64,000 bases of DNA from Xanthomonas sp. F10 (GCF_014206815.1 NZ_JACHNP010000004.1:1-64000), one strand, 5' to 3'. Numbered from the stretch's first letter, positions 1 through 8,509 are shown. Notes: a model not told the origin generated them from the sequence alone. Numbers and translations: made by a program.

Positions 1-411
1 AAAGCCTCGAAATGACGGATCGGCGAGGCGCTGCCCGTTCCCTCACCCCGACCCCTCTCCCGCGGGGAGAGGGGCTCGGTTCCTCCCTTCTCCCGTCGGA
101 AGAAGCGGCCCCGCAGGGGCAGATGAGGTTGCGGGCGAAACCTCGCAATGACGGATCGGTGGCGCGCTGCGCACGCCGTACCCTCAACCCAACCCCTCTC
201 CCGGGGGGAGAGGGGCTCGGTTGCTCCCTTCTCCCGTCGGGAGAAGGGGTCCCGCAGGGGCAGATGAGGTTGCGGGCGAAACCTCGCAATGACGGATCGG
301 TGGCGCGCTGCGCACGCCGTACCCTCACCCCAACCCCTCTCCCGGGGGAGAGGGGCTCGGTTACTCCCTTCTCCCGTCGGAAGAAGGGGCACTCGAAGGG
401 CCGGATGAGGC
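1..411. repeat. 141-bp tandem repeat array of a palindromic intergenic element
   Basis: Units begin with CCCTCA at 40, 181 and 322, an exact 141-bp period. Each unit holds a CCCCTCTCCC/GGGAGAGGGG stem, then CTCCCTTCTCCC and GGGGCAGATGAGG. The first two units then run through a linker ending GCACGCCGTA; the third diverges after about 411. Bases 1-39 resemble the end of a unit, so the array starts before the window. Related single copies lie at 10449, 19268, 50798 and 61911. Open frames across it are low-complexity artefacts. Confidence 0.85.
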
Positions 412-518
412 CAAACCGCTCGACCACTTCCTGCGCCGCTGTGCCGCGCGATGAGGTGCGCAACGGCTCGCATCGAGACGTGCCGCGTCGCAGGCCCCTC
501 CGTCATGACTTGGCTGAG

Positions 519-540
519 CGCCGGCGTTCCGATGCCGGCG
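519..540. terminator. GC hairpin downstream of the alginate lyase gene
   Basis: CGCCGGC (519-525) and GCCGGCG (534-540) form a perfect 7-bp stem with an 8-nt loop, 13 nt beyond the stop of the minus-strand gene at 553. No T-tract follows, so it may be a weak terminator or a 3'-end stabiliser. Confidence 0.3.
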
Positions 541-552
541 GGTGTGACGGGG

Positions 553-1653
553 CTAGCGCGGTGAATCGGGCAATGTGCTGATCGCGAGGCGCCAAGACGG
601 CGTGCCGTGGCCGAGCTGTTGGGCCAAGCGGGCGCAGGCAGGGTCGTAGGCTGCGGCAAGCACCAACAACGATTCCGCGCTCTCCGCTGCGTACGGCGTG
701 CCGATCACGTGTCCGGCTTCGCCGTTGTCCGAGCGTGCCTTGTCGAACGGCACCTGGCTGCCGACGAACTCGGCGTGGCTGCGTTCGCCGCGCAGATACG
801 GCAGCAGCCAGTCGACGCTGCGCGCCAGCGATGCGCCGTTCGGCGCGCGCCAGTGGTAGAGGTCTTCGCCGCGTTCGGAGAACAGCAATGCCAGCGTCAC
901 CAGCGGGCGCAGGTCGTAGACGTGATAGGACAGCGCATCGCGTTCGACGAAATCGATGCTGCGGCCGTCGGGCAACAGGTTGTCGGCGATCTGCTGGCGA
1001 AAGCCGGTGCGGGCGTAGTCCAGCAACCGGGTGTCGTCGAGCGCGGCGCCGATCATGCCCACGGTCTTCAGGCGGTGGCTATGCCAGTTGTTGGTGGCGG
1101 TCTTGCGCTTGAGATCGCGCGAGCCGATTTCGGCGTCGGCGATCTTTCGCATCCAGGCGTCGATGGCGTGGCGTTGCGCGTCCGGCAGCGTCGGGCGCAC
1201 GATGCGGTAGGCGAAGATCGCCGGTTCCAGCCCGGTCTCGTCGATCGGATTGCCGTTGGGCACGTTGCGTGCGGCCCATTGCGCGAGTTGGTCGCCGGCG
1301 GCCAATGCGTCCGCGCGCCCGCCGTCCAGGGCGTAGCCCAGCGCCAGCGCCTGGATGCGCGGCATGTCGCCGAGGCTGGCTTCGGTCGCCGCCTTTACCG
1401 GATCGCCGTGCAGGCGGCCGCCGGTGCTCAGGTTGTCGAGCGGATGCGCGCCCTGTGCGCGCGCCGCATCGGCCAGCCGGGCCTGCGCCGCCTCGACTTG
1501 GCGCCAGGCCGGATCGGTGGCGGCCGAGGCGTGCAGTTGTTGCCATTGGTCCGCGGTCGGCCACAGCCGCTGCACTGCGGCGGCGGGCGCGCTGTGCGCC
1601 AGGGCGGCTGCGGCAAGCATCACGCCAAGCACGGCGTGCGACGGACGAGGCAT
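553..1653 (-). CDS. Alginate lyase family protein (PL5-like), secreted
   Basis: 366 residues with an N-terminal signal peptide (about residues 1-26, Ala-rich, ending APAAA). The rest is an alpha-helical barrel-type sequence. NNWHSHR at 188-194 matches the Asn-His catalytic region of alginate lyase (PL5) folds, and ERDALSYH near 237-244 supplies the Arg and Tyr expected downstream. The family cleaves uronate polymers by beta-elimination in the periplasm or outside the cell; the actual substrate cannot be told here. The start is supported by GGAGAT eight bases before the ATG. It is a single gene, with repeats downstream and about 550 bp upstream without a gene. Confidence 0.82.
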   Translation of the reverse strand: MPRPSHAVLGVMLAAAALAHSAPAAAVQRLWPTADQWQQLHASAATDPAWRQVEAAQARLADAARAQGAHPLDNLSTGGRLHGDPVKAATEASLGDMPRIQALALGYALDGGRADALAAGDQLAQWAARNVPNGNPIDETGLEPAIFAYRIVRPTLPDAQRHAIDAWMRKIADAEIGSRDLKRKTATNNWHSHRLKTVGMIGAALDDTRLLDYARTGFRQQIADNLLPDGRSIDFVERDALSYHVYDLRPLVTLALLFSERGEDLYHWRAPNGASLARSVDWLLPYLRGERSHAEFVGSQVPFDKARSDNGEAGHVIGTPYAAESAESLLVLAAAYDPACARLAQQLGHGTPSWRLAISTLPDSPR

Positions 1654-2207
1654 GGCGATCTCCAGGGCTAGATGGGCGAGCGTTGTCGGGCGACTTTAGG
1701 CGTCGTGCGGTGAACGGGGCATGGCCCACGGCGGCGCGCTGTAGCCGGGATCCGCTCGCTCGTCTGGCGTGGCCATGTGGCGCCATCCGTGCGTCGACGT
1801 GGTTCCCTTGGGCGGCGTGCCGAGCCGTTCGCAGCCGCACCTTGTCGTGGCGAGCTGAAGGTGTCGTTCGGTTGAGGCTTGAGGTTTTTGTAGGAGCAGC
1901 TTCAGCCGCGACGGGCATTCCCGGGGACGCCTCGTCGCGGCTGAGGCCGCTCCTGCACGTGTGCTCGCTTTTGCCGTTATGGAAGCGCTCGTTCCTGCAG
2001 CAGGCGCTCTGCATCGGTATCGACCGCTGTATCGGCTACCCGGCCAGCGGCGTCGTGCTTGATCGCGCTACGCTTTTGCAGATGGACCGCCGTGTCCGCT
2101 GCAGCTGTCGTCTCAAAGAAAACTGCGGGATGCCACGCCACGCATTCGCGTCCCGCGGCACCGATGCGTCCACCCGTCGCCACGCTCTTCGACCTGCGCC
2201 TAGCGTG
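1654..2207. other. Intergenic region, promoter side of the lyase gene, with one palindromic repeat
   Basis: No convincing gene. It should hold the promoter of the minus-strand lyase (start 1653) and the 3' end of the gene at 2208-3563. The palindrome at 1889-1957 is listed separately. The open frame at 1977-2183 on the minus strand has no ribosome site or recognisable composition. Confidence 0.6.
1889..1957. repeat. Palindromic repeat (TGTAGGAGCGGCTTCAGCCGCGAC family)
   Basis: The left arm TGTAGGAGCAGCTTCAGCCG and a near-complementary right arm ending CGCTCCTGCA enclose a short centre, giving a REP-like long hairpin. The same element occurs at 28146-28211 and 44608-44674, and a half copy at 49468-49490. 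Confidence 0.85.
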
Positions 2208-3563
2208 CTACCGCGCCCGATCCAGCAGCCAAAGCTCGACGCGCTCGTTGCGGGCCTTGGCCGCGGCGTCTTCGCCGCCAAGCAGCGGACGCAGTGCGCC
2301 GAGGCCGCGGACGCGCTCCACCGCGACGCCGCGTTGCACCAGATACGCGGCGACCACGTCGGCACGGTCGTTGCTGGCGATGGTCGGGTACAGGCGGTTG
2401 GCACTGTCCGGCGTGGCGAAGCCGATCACCGCCAGGACGCGACCGCGCATCGCCGGCTGGTGCATGAAGGCGACGAGCCGGTCCAGGTCCTGGGCGCTGC
2501 GCGCCTCGTACATCCCATTGAACGAGTGCAGGCTGAAACGCAGCGTGGTGGTCAGACGCCGGGCGCCCGCGATGGCATGGATGTAGGCCGCGTCGGTGCG
2601 GACAGCGGCGCTCGCGCTTGGCGGTGTGGTGGGGTCGACGTCGATCGTCATGGCGATCGGACCGAGCCGGCGCACCAGTTGCTGCGCCTGCGGGCCGACC
2701 GCATACAGGGCCAGGCTGCGGCCGAGCGCCGACATCATCTGCCCGCCGTACAGGCTGTAGCGCTGGACCAATGGATAGTCTTCGCCGCGCACTGCCGCCG
2801 CGGTCGGGGCGACGGCGAGGCCGCCGTCGGCGATGGCCAGGGCGCGCGTGCCGGCCGGCACCGGTGTGGTCAGCCCGACGATCGCCAAGGCGTCGGGATG
2901 GCCGGCGATGGCGCGCGCGGCCTCGGCCTGGTCGGCATGCAGGACCTCCCCCGGCGCGTGCAGCGCCGGCAGCGCCAGGCGCTCGCGCAGGAAATCGTCG
3001 AGCCCGCCATGCACGGCGCTGCGATGGAGCGCGATCGGCAGGTCCGCACCACCGAGTTGCGACCAGCGCGTCGTCCGGCCGCTGAGGATATCGCGCAGCT
3101 GCGCGACGCTGAGCGTGGCGATGGGGTTGTCGGCGGCGACCAGGACCCGCGCACCGTCCAGGGCGACGACGAACTGCTGGTCCGGCGAGGCCAGGTCGCC
3201 GAGCTGCCAGGCGGCCTCGCGTTCGCGCGTGTCGGGCTGGCGCGCCAGCATCGCCAGCTCGGCGTCGCCATGCACCAGGTCGGCGATGCCGGCGGCCGAG
3301 CCGGTGCCGGCGATCTCGACCACCAGCGCCGCGTCGTCGCGCACTGCGGCGATCTCCAGCGTCGTCGCATCGACGCGACGCCGTTGCAGTTGCCGGTAGC
3401 CCATGCTCTGCAGCCAGGATTCCACGAGCGCCGGCATCAGCCGCGCGCCGAGACTGTTGGAACCGTGCACGCGCAGGCGCTCGGCCGGCTGCGCAGACGC
3501 GGACGGCAGCGCGCACAGTGCTGCTGCGCCGAGCAGCAGCAGGCGCAGGGTGAAACGCAACAT
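2208..3563 (-). CDS. Phosphate-type substrate-binding domain fused to an OmpA-like domain
   Basis: 451 residues. A signal peptide (1-24, ending SASAQ) is followed by a PstS-type periplasmic binding domain (about 28-310: LRVHGSNSLG, then DLASPDQQFVVALDG and LRDILSGRTTRWSQLGG). The C-terminal third (about 320-451) is an OmpA-like peptidoglycan-binding fold, with FSLHSFNGMYE, NDRADVVAAYLVQRGV and a final ARNERVELWL. The protein should sit in the periplasm, bound to the wall. No Pst permease or ATPase genes are nearby, so a scavenging or sensing role is inferred, not shown. AGGGGGGAT lies just before the ATG. OmpA/PBP fusions are known in proteobacteria. Confidence 0.8.
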   Translation of the reverse strand: MLRFTLRLLLLGAAALCALPSASAQPAERLRVHGSNSLGARLMPALVESWLQSMGYRQLQRRRVDATTLEIAAVRDDAALVVEIAGTGSAAGIADLVHGDAELAMLARQPDTREREAAWQLGDLASPDQQFVVALDGARVLVAADNPIATLSVAQLRDILSGRTTRWSQLGGADLPIALHRSAVHGGLDDFLRERLALPALHAPGEVLHADQAEAARAIAGHPDALAIVGLTTPVPAGTRALAIADGGLAVAPTAAAVRGEDYPLVQRYSLYGGQMMSALGRSLALYAVGPQAQQLVRRLGPIAMTIDVDPTTPPSASAAVRTDAAYIHAIAGARRLTTTLRFSLHSFNGMYEARSAQDLDRLVAFMHQPAMRGRVLAVIGFATPDSANRLYPTIASNDRADVVAAYLVQRGVAVERVRGLGALRPLLGGEDAAAKARNERVELWLLDRAR

Positions 3564-3628
3564 CGGATCCCCCCTGGGATCTGGACAGGCGCGGCAGTGT
3601 TGGCGATCGGCGTGACATCGCAGTGACT

Positions 3629-3646
3629 GTGCGTAAGGTCACGCAC
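3629..3646. promoter_or_regulatory. Inverted repeat GTGCGT-N6-ACGCAC upstream of the binding-protein gene
   Basis: Perfect 6-bp arms with a 6-bp spacer, 66 bp upstream of the start at 3563 and 73 bp past the stop of the gene at 3719-4594. The spacing suits a dimeric regulator site, but no regulator is assigned. Confidence 0.3.
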
Positions 3647-3718
3647 GCCGGCGCAGCGTCGCGGCGGGTCCTGTCTGCTGTCCACGCGCGAGGCGAGCGC
3701 GCGCGATGACCGCGTGTG

Positions 3719-4594
3719 TCAGTCCGCGGCGAGGCGGCGTGCGGCGGACTGCGCCCAGCGCGCGGCGATCACCGGCGAGGTGATGCACACGGCGCTGTCG
3801 GTGACCGTGGTCACTGCGCGTTCCAGCAACTGGATGTCGGCCTCGTGCTGGCGCGCGACATGCGGATCCTCGAAGAAGATCGCGCGGTGGCAGCGCCGCG
3901 CGAGCACACGATCGGCGATCTGGGCGTCGCCGCCCATCGGGCCGCTCTGGTAGCGGTGCACCCACTCCTGGCCCTGCGGCCAGCCGCGGCTCCAGGCCAG
4001 TTCGTTGAGCCGCTGGCCGGTGGTGCCGGTGGCCACGCGTTCGGCGAAGCGCGACAGCAGGTCGAAATGCGCGCTGGCGAACGCCAGCATCTGCGGCTTC
4101 ATCGCGTCGTGGGCGATCAGCGCCAGGGTCTGCCGCTGCAGCGCGTACAGATCGTCGGCGCCACGGTCCGGCGGCAACGCGGCGTGGATGCGCTCCATCT
4201 CCACCCAGTCGCGGGCACTGGCCACGGTCGAAATGAACGGCTTGCCGTGGATCACGCACTGGCGCTTGAGCGCGATCGCCTCGGGGAAAATCGAGGATGG
4301 GTCGACCGGATCGATCAGGTAGATGGCACCGTCGAGGGTGCGTTCGGCGCCTTCCAGGCCCACGACTTCGGCCACCAGCTTCATCAGTCCGCCTTCGCGG
4401 CCGAACGGGTAGCGCTTGAGGCCGGTATAGCCGGTCAACAACCCGGCACGCACGATCGCCTCGTGGGTGCGGCCGACCGCATGCAGGCCGAGCTGCAGCT
4501 CGCGGATGCCGGCTTCGCTGGCGCGCAGCCAGCGGAACAGCGCGGCATCCTTGCCCTGGTGGTGCAATCGGTTGGCGGCCAGGCCCAGGCGCAT
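3719..4594 (-). CDS. Methylglyoxal synthase with a duplicated MGS-like N-terminal domain
   Basis: 291 residues from the ATG at 4594; an in-frame ATG at 4669 would give 316. Residues about 158-285 carry the methylglyoxal synthase signature: AHD 161-163, ATGTTG 188-193, GPMGGD 218-223, FFEDP 240-244, His250 and Asp253. These match the E. coli residues that turn dihydroxyacetone phosphate into methylglyoxal plus phosphate. Residues 1-135 look like a second, degenerate copy: HAVGRTHEAI for the phosphate loop, REGGLM in place of GPMGGD, and YLIDPVDPS in line with FFWDPLNAV. Single-domain enzymes are about 150 residues, so this is twice the usual size. Its N-terminal half lacks the AHD and GPMGGD residues and is probably not catalytic. 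Confidence 0.8.
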   Translation of the reverse strand: MRLGLAANRLHHQGKDAALFRWLRASEAGIRELQLGLHAVGRTHEAIVRAGLLTGYTGLKRYPFGREGGLMKLVAEVVGLEGAERTLDGAIYLIDPVDPSSIFPEAIALKRQCVIHGKPFISTVASARDWVEMERIHAALPPDRGADDLYALQRQTLALIAHDAMKPQMLAFASAHFDLLSRFAERVATGTTGQRLNELAWSRGWPQGQEWVHRYQSGPMGGDAQIADRVLARRCHRAIFFEDPHVARQHEADIQLLERAVTTVTDSAVCITSPVIAARWAQSAARRLAAD

Positions 4595-4700
4595 GCGTCG
4601 ATCCGTGCGGAGAAGGTGCGACAGTCTGCGCCCGTCCCGGGGCCGACTCAATCGCCGCGCGATCGCCATGCCGCCGCCGTGGACCCCGGCCTTGCCGCGG

Positions 4701-5756
4701 TCACTGCGTGATCTGCTGCGCGCGCACCGCCAGCACGTCCATCTGCGGCTTGTCGGCCCCGCTCTTGTCCGGTTGCAGGTTGAACGCGTAGTCGCTGCGC
4801 CACCACGCGCCGCCGGCCCAGGCGGTCCAGCCCAGCCAGACGTCGCCGTTGGCGTGGACGTAGTCGAGCATGGTGTCGAGCGCGGCCAGGCAGGTGGCGT
4901 CGCTGCTGCCGCCGAACTCGCCGAGGAAGCCGCGATAGCCGTTGGCGCGCAGCCATTGGGTGAACCCTTGCAGACGCTCCGCGCCGATGCTGGTGCCGAC
5001 GCAGGCGGGACTGGTGCCGGAGGAGTCCGGATCCAGGTACTGATGCACTTCGAACGCCAGGTTGCCGGCGGGATCGTGGACCGTCAGCAACCCCTGCGCG
5101 TTGGACACGCCGTACCAGGTGCTGTTCCAGCTGTGCGCGCCGCTGAAGGCGGTGCCGGGCACCAGGATCAGATTGTCGGCACCGGTGCCGCGGATCGCGT
5201 CGATCGCCGCTTGCGCGATGGCCGCCCAGTCGCCCGCTGCCAGGCCGTTGGGTTCGTTCATCAGCCCGAACACCACGCTGCTGTCGTTGCCGAACACCAG
5301 CGCCAGGCGCCGCCACAGATCGGCCAGCGCCGCCGCCGGCACCGCGTCGCCGCCGATGCGCACGCCGTTGTACTTGGCGTAGTTGTGCACGTCCAGGATC
5401 AGTTGCAGGTCGTAGCGCTTGGCGCGCGCGACGGCGGTGCGCAGGGCCTCGAGTTGCGCGGTGTCCAGCGGGCCGTTGGCCTGCGGCTGCAGCCGCTCCC
5501 ACAGGAACGGCAGGCGCACGATGTTCATGCCCTGCGCCGCGGTGTACGCATAGTCGGCGTCGGTGGGATACACATAGTCCTTGAACAGCACGCCGGGCTT
5601 CTTCGCCGAGTTGAACTCGGCACCGGCCAGGTTGATGCCGGCATAGCGCAGCGTCTGCTGCGCGTGGGCGAACGGCACGCAGGCGGCCAGGAGCAGGCAC
5701 AGCGCGGCGCGCTGCCGCCATTGCGGGAAGCGGAAAAAACGGGAATTGCGTGGCAT
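4701..5756 (-). CDS. Secreted GH5 endoglucanase, copy 1 of 3
   Basis: 351 residues with a signal peptide (basic start, hydrophobic stretch, ending FAHAQ near 31). The GH5 barrel shows RLPFLWERLQP, DVHNYAKYNG, the acid/base Glu168 in LMNEP and the nucleophile Glu280 in GEFGG. The tail GAWWRSDYAFN is shared by all three copies. It should cut internal beta-1,4-glucan bonds in plant cell walls. GAAGGA before the ATG at 5756 supports that start over an in-frame one 81 bp upstream. It has no cellulose-binding module. It lies head-to-tail with copies 2 and 3. Confidence 0.9.
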   Translation of the reverse strand: MPRNSRFFRFPQWRQRAALCLLLAACVPFAHAQQTLRYAGINLAGAEFNSAKKPGVLFKDYVYPTDADYAYTAAQGMNIVRLPFLWERLQPQANGPLDTAQLEALRTAVARAKRYDLQLILDVHNYAKYNGVRIGGDAVPAAALADLWRRLALVFGNDSSVVFGLMNEPNGLAAGDWAAIAQAAIDAIRGTGADNLILVPGTAFSGAHSWNSTWYGVSNAQGLLTVHDPAGNLAFEVHQYLDPDSSGTSPACVGTSIGAERLQGFTQWLRANGYRGFLGEFGGSSDATCLAALDTMLDYVHANGDVWLGWTAWAGGAWWRSDYAFNLQPDKSGADKPQMDVLAVRAQQITQ

Positions 5757-6132
5757 GGCGGATCCTTCGTGGGGAAAGAGCGGCAGGCGCCGCCGCGATG
5801 CGGCGTGCGCGGCCGTGCACCACGCTGCAACCGCCATGCCAGAGCGATCGTGGTCATCGGAAATGTGCGACGCATTGCACGTCGCAGGTCACGCGGGCGC
5901 CTCTACTCGCCTGCTTGCGCACAATCCGCTGGATGCAGCTTGCCCTGTGGGAGCGGCGCAGCCGCGACGACGCGTTCGCGGTAAAGCCCGCCTCGGCTGA
6001 TCTCGCAAGAAAAGGGGAGCGCCGCTCACAGCACACGTCCCGGCGTGACTAAAGATCCCTATGTGTCGGCGCGCGCCACGGCGTCGTGACGCATGGCGCC
6101 GCACGCGCGCCTCGCCTTCGGCAGCGCCGGGC
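5757..6132. other. Spacer between GH5 copies 1 and 2
   Basis: 376 bp without a convincing gene. It should carry the promoter of copy 1. A degenerate half of the GGAGCGGCGCAGCCGCGACG repeat lies near 5950-5972. No clear CRP/Clp-type TGTGA-N6-TCACA site was seen. Confidence 0.5.
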
Positions 6133-7185
6133 TCAGCGCGTGATGCGCTGCGCCCAGGGCGCGAGGATCGCCATCTGCGGGCGGTCGTGGCCGTCGGCGT
6201 CGGGCTGCACGTTGAACGGATAGTCGGCGCGCCACCAGGCGCCGCCGGCCCAGTAGCTCCAGCCCAGCCACAGCGTCGGGTGCTGCGCGATGTCGGCGAG
6301 CATGCCATCGAGTGCGCGCCGGCAGACCGGATTGTCGGCGGCGCCGAATTCGCCGAGAAAGCCGAGGTGGCCGGTCTCCTGCAACCATCCGGTGAACGCG
6401 CGCAGGCGTTCGGCGCCGATGTCGTCGCTGACGCAGACCGGGCTGGTGCCGCTGGAGTCGGCATCGAGGTATTGGTGCACTTCGATCGCCACGCGCTGCA
6501 GCGGATCGTGCAGCGTGGCCAGCGCGCTGGCGTTCGACGTGCCGTCCACCGGCGTGTACCAGCTATGCGCGCCGGTCCACAGCGCGCCCGGCACCAGGAT
6601 CAGGTTGCTGGCGCCGGTGGCGCGGATCGCATCGAGCGTGGCTTGCGCGGCGCCGGCCCAGGCGGCGGGGCTGATGCCATGCGGCTCGTTCATCAGCCCG
6701 AATACCACCGCGTTGTCGCTGCCGTAGGCGCGCGCCAGACGCTGCCACAGGTCGACGAAGGCGGCGACCGGCAGGCCGGTGCTGCCGATGAGGCGGCCGT
6801 CGTAACGCGCGTAGTTGTGGATGTCCACGATCACGTACATGCCCTGCGCCTTGGCTTGCTGCACGGCGTCGTCGATCAGCGCCAGTTGCGCCGCGTCGAG
6901 CGGACCGCGCGGCTGCGGTTGCAGGCGTTCCCAACGCACCGGCAGGCGCAGCAGGTTCATGCCCTTGCCGGCGAAATAGGGGTAGTCGCTGCTGCGCGGA
7001 TAGGTGTAGTCGACGCCGACGACGCCGGGAATCTTCGACGGCGCGATCTCGGCGCCGGACAGGTTGACGCCGGCGAAACGCAGCGCCTCTTGCGCCTGCA
7101 GCGACGGCAGCGGAACGGACAGGCACAGCAGCAGCGCGGCACGCCATGCGTGCCGCGACCGCCGACGCAAGGTGCGCGCGATCAT
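6133..7185 (-). CDS. Secreted GH5 endoglucanase, copy 2 of 3
   Basis: 350 residues with a signal peptide ending near LPSLQAQ. It has the same plan as its neighbours: GVNLSGAE at the mature N-terminus, RLPVRWERLQP, DIHNYARYDG, catalytic Glu in LMNEP, second Glu in GEFGA, and the shared GGAWWRADYPFNVQP tail. AAGGAGA lies seven bases before the ATG. Spacing on both sides (268 and 376 bp) suggests its own promoter rather than a tight operon. It is probably an endo-beta-1,4-glucanase secreted through the type II system, as for Xanthomonas relatives; this is by family only. Confidence 0.9.
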   Translation of the reverse strand: MIARTLRRRSRHAWRAALLLCLSVPLPSLQAQEALRFAGVNLSGAEIAPSKIPGVVGVDYTYPRSSDYPYFAGKGMNLLRLPVRWERLQPQPRGPLDAAQLALIDDAVQQAKAQGMYVIVDIHNYARYDGRLIGSTGLPVAAFVDLWQRLARAYGSDNAVVFGLMNEPHGISPAAWAGAAQATLDAIRATGASNLILVPGALWTGAHSWYTPVDGTSNASALATLHDPLQRVAIEVHQYLDADSSGTSPVCVSDDIGAERLRAFTGWLQETGHLGFLGEFGAADNPVCRRALDGMLADIAQHPTLWLGWSYWAGGAWWRADYPFNVQPDADGHDRPQMAILAPWAQRITR

Positions 7186-7453
7186 GGTGGGTCTCCTTCG
7201 GCATCAAGGGGGAACCCGGCCGATGGAACTGCCAGGCCGGGCTGATGACAACGGTGTGCGGACACCGTAGTGCATTGCCGAGGGCGAGGCGATGCGTCGC
7301 AGGTGCGGATGCCTGGATCTGTGCCGCGATTGGCAGCGCGAACCGGTACTGGATCGCGCTGCATGCGCTGTGCCCGGCGTGCGCGTCGCGGACGCTGCAC
7401 GCGTTGTGCGGTGATGCGAGGCGTTGCCGGCACACGGCGCCGGCAACGGCGGC

Positions 7454-8509
7454 TCACTTCTTGCCGGTGATCTGGCGGGCGTACTTGGACAGGATCGGCA
7501 TCTGCGGCTTCTCGCTGCCGTCCTTGCCGGGCTGCACGTTGAACGGATAGTCGGGCTTCCACCACGCACCGGCCGCCCACCAGGTCCAGCCCAGGATCAC
7601 GTCGTCGTTTTTCTGCATGTAGCTGAGCATGTTCTCCAGCGCCTGGTTGCAGGTAGGTGTGTTGGCGGTGGCGAACTCGCCGATGAAGCCGACCTTCTTG
7701 TTCTCGCGCAACCAGCTGACGAACCCGGCCAGCTTTTCGGCACCGGCGGTGGCGCTGACGCACTCGCCCTTGGTGCCGCTGTTGTCGCGATCCAGGTACT
7801 GGTGCGCTTCGAACGCCATGCGGTTGCGTGGATCCTTGAGTGGCTGCAGCGCCACCGCGTTCGGCGTGCCGTAGGCGGTGCTGCGCCAGCTGTGCGCGCC
7901 GGTGTAGGCGGTGCCCGGCACCAGGATCAGGTTGTTGGCGCCGACCTTGCGGATCGCGTCGATCGCCGCCTGCGCCGCGCTGGCCCAGTCGGTCGAGGAC
8001 ACCGCATTGGGTTCGTTCATCAGCCCGAAGATGACGTTGTCGTCGCCCTTGAACTCCTTGGCCAGGCGCCGCCACAGGTCGGCGAACACCTCGTCCGGGG
8101 CACCTTCGCTGCCGACCAGCGCGCCGTTGTACTTGGCGTAGTTGTGCGGATCCAGGATCAGGTACAGGTGGTTGGCCTTGGCCTGCTCCACCGCCTTCTT
8201 CAACAGCGCCAGTTGCGCCTGGTCGAACTCGCCCTTGGCGGTGGGTTGCAGGCGTTCCCACAGGAACGGCAGGCGGATGGTGTTCATGCCCTTGCTGGCG
8301 AAGTAGCTGTAGTCGGTCGCCGTCGGGTAGGTGTAGTCCTTGTACAGCACGCCGGGCTTCTTGCCGGAGTTGAACTCGGCGCCGGACAGGTTGACGCCGG
8401 CGTACTTGAGCACGTTGCGGCCTTCGGCGGCGGCGTTGCAGGCGACGGCGAGCAGCAGCGCCAGCGGCAGGGAACGCCAGCGCACAGAACACGACGAGGA
8501 AAGCGACAT
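7454..8509 (-). CDS. Secreted GH5 endoglucanase, copy 3 of 3
   Basis: 351 residues with a signal peptide ending ACNAAAEG. GH5 motifs are RLPFLWERLQP, DPHNYAKYNG, LMNEP and GEFAT. The last differs from GEFG in the other copies but keeps the nucleophile Glu. The C-terminus has GAWWKPDYPFNVQP and ends GKK. The start at 8509 is set by AAGGAA eight bases upstream; a longer frame runs to 8728 without support. It is the first gene of the cluster in the direction of transcription and lies downstream of the gltBD operon on the same strand, 425 bp away. Confidence 0.9.
   Translation of the reverse strand: MSLSSSCSVRWRSLPLALLLAVACNAAAEGRNVLKYAGVNLSGAEFNSGKKPGVLYKDYTYPTATDYSYFASKGMNTIRLPFLWERLQPTAKGEFDQAQLALLKKAVEQAKANHLYLILDPHNYAKYNGALVGSEGAPDEVFADLWRRLAKEFKGDDNVIFGLMNEPNAVSSTDWASAAQAAIDAIRKVGANNLILVPGTAYTGAHSWRSTAYGTPNAVALQPLKDPRNRMAFEAHQYLDRDNSGTKGECVSATAGAEKLAGFVSWLRENKKVGFIGEFATANTPTCNQALENMLSYMQKNDDVILGWTWWAAGAWWKPDYPFNVQPGKDGSEKPQMPILSKYARQITGKK

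Noticed and set aside
1-411. CRISPR array
   Set aside because: The repeats are 141 bp long and adjacent, with no alternating short repeats and unique spacers, and no cas genes are in the window.
12-581. A 189-codon plus-strand frame with repeated RTLNPTPLPGGEGLG-type peptides
   Set aside because: It is translation of the 141-bp DNA repeat array. The peptide repeats only mirror the palindromes, and no ribosome site or folded domain is present.
1977-2183. A 68-codon minus-strand frame in the spacer upstream of the lyase gene
   Set aside because: No ribosome site, no recognisable composition and no similarity to a known family.
5880-5910. A CRP/Clp-type site near TGTGCGACGCATTGCACG in the GH5 spacer
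   Set aside because: The half sites do not match TGTGA-N6-TCACA in sequence or spacing.
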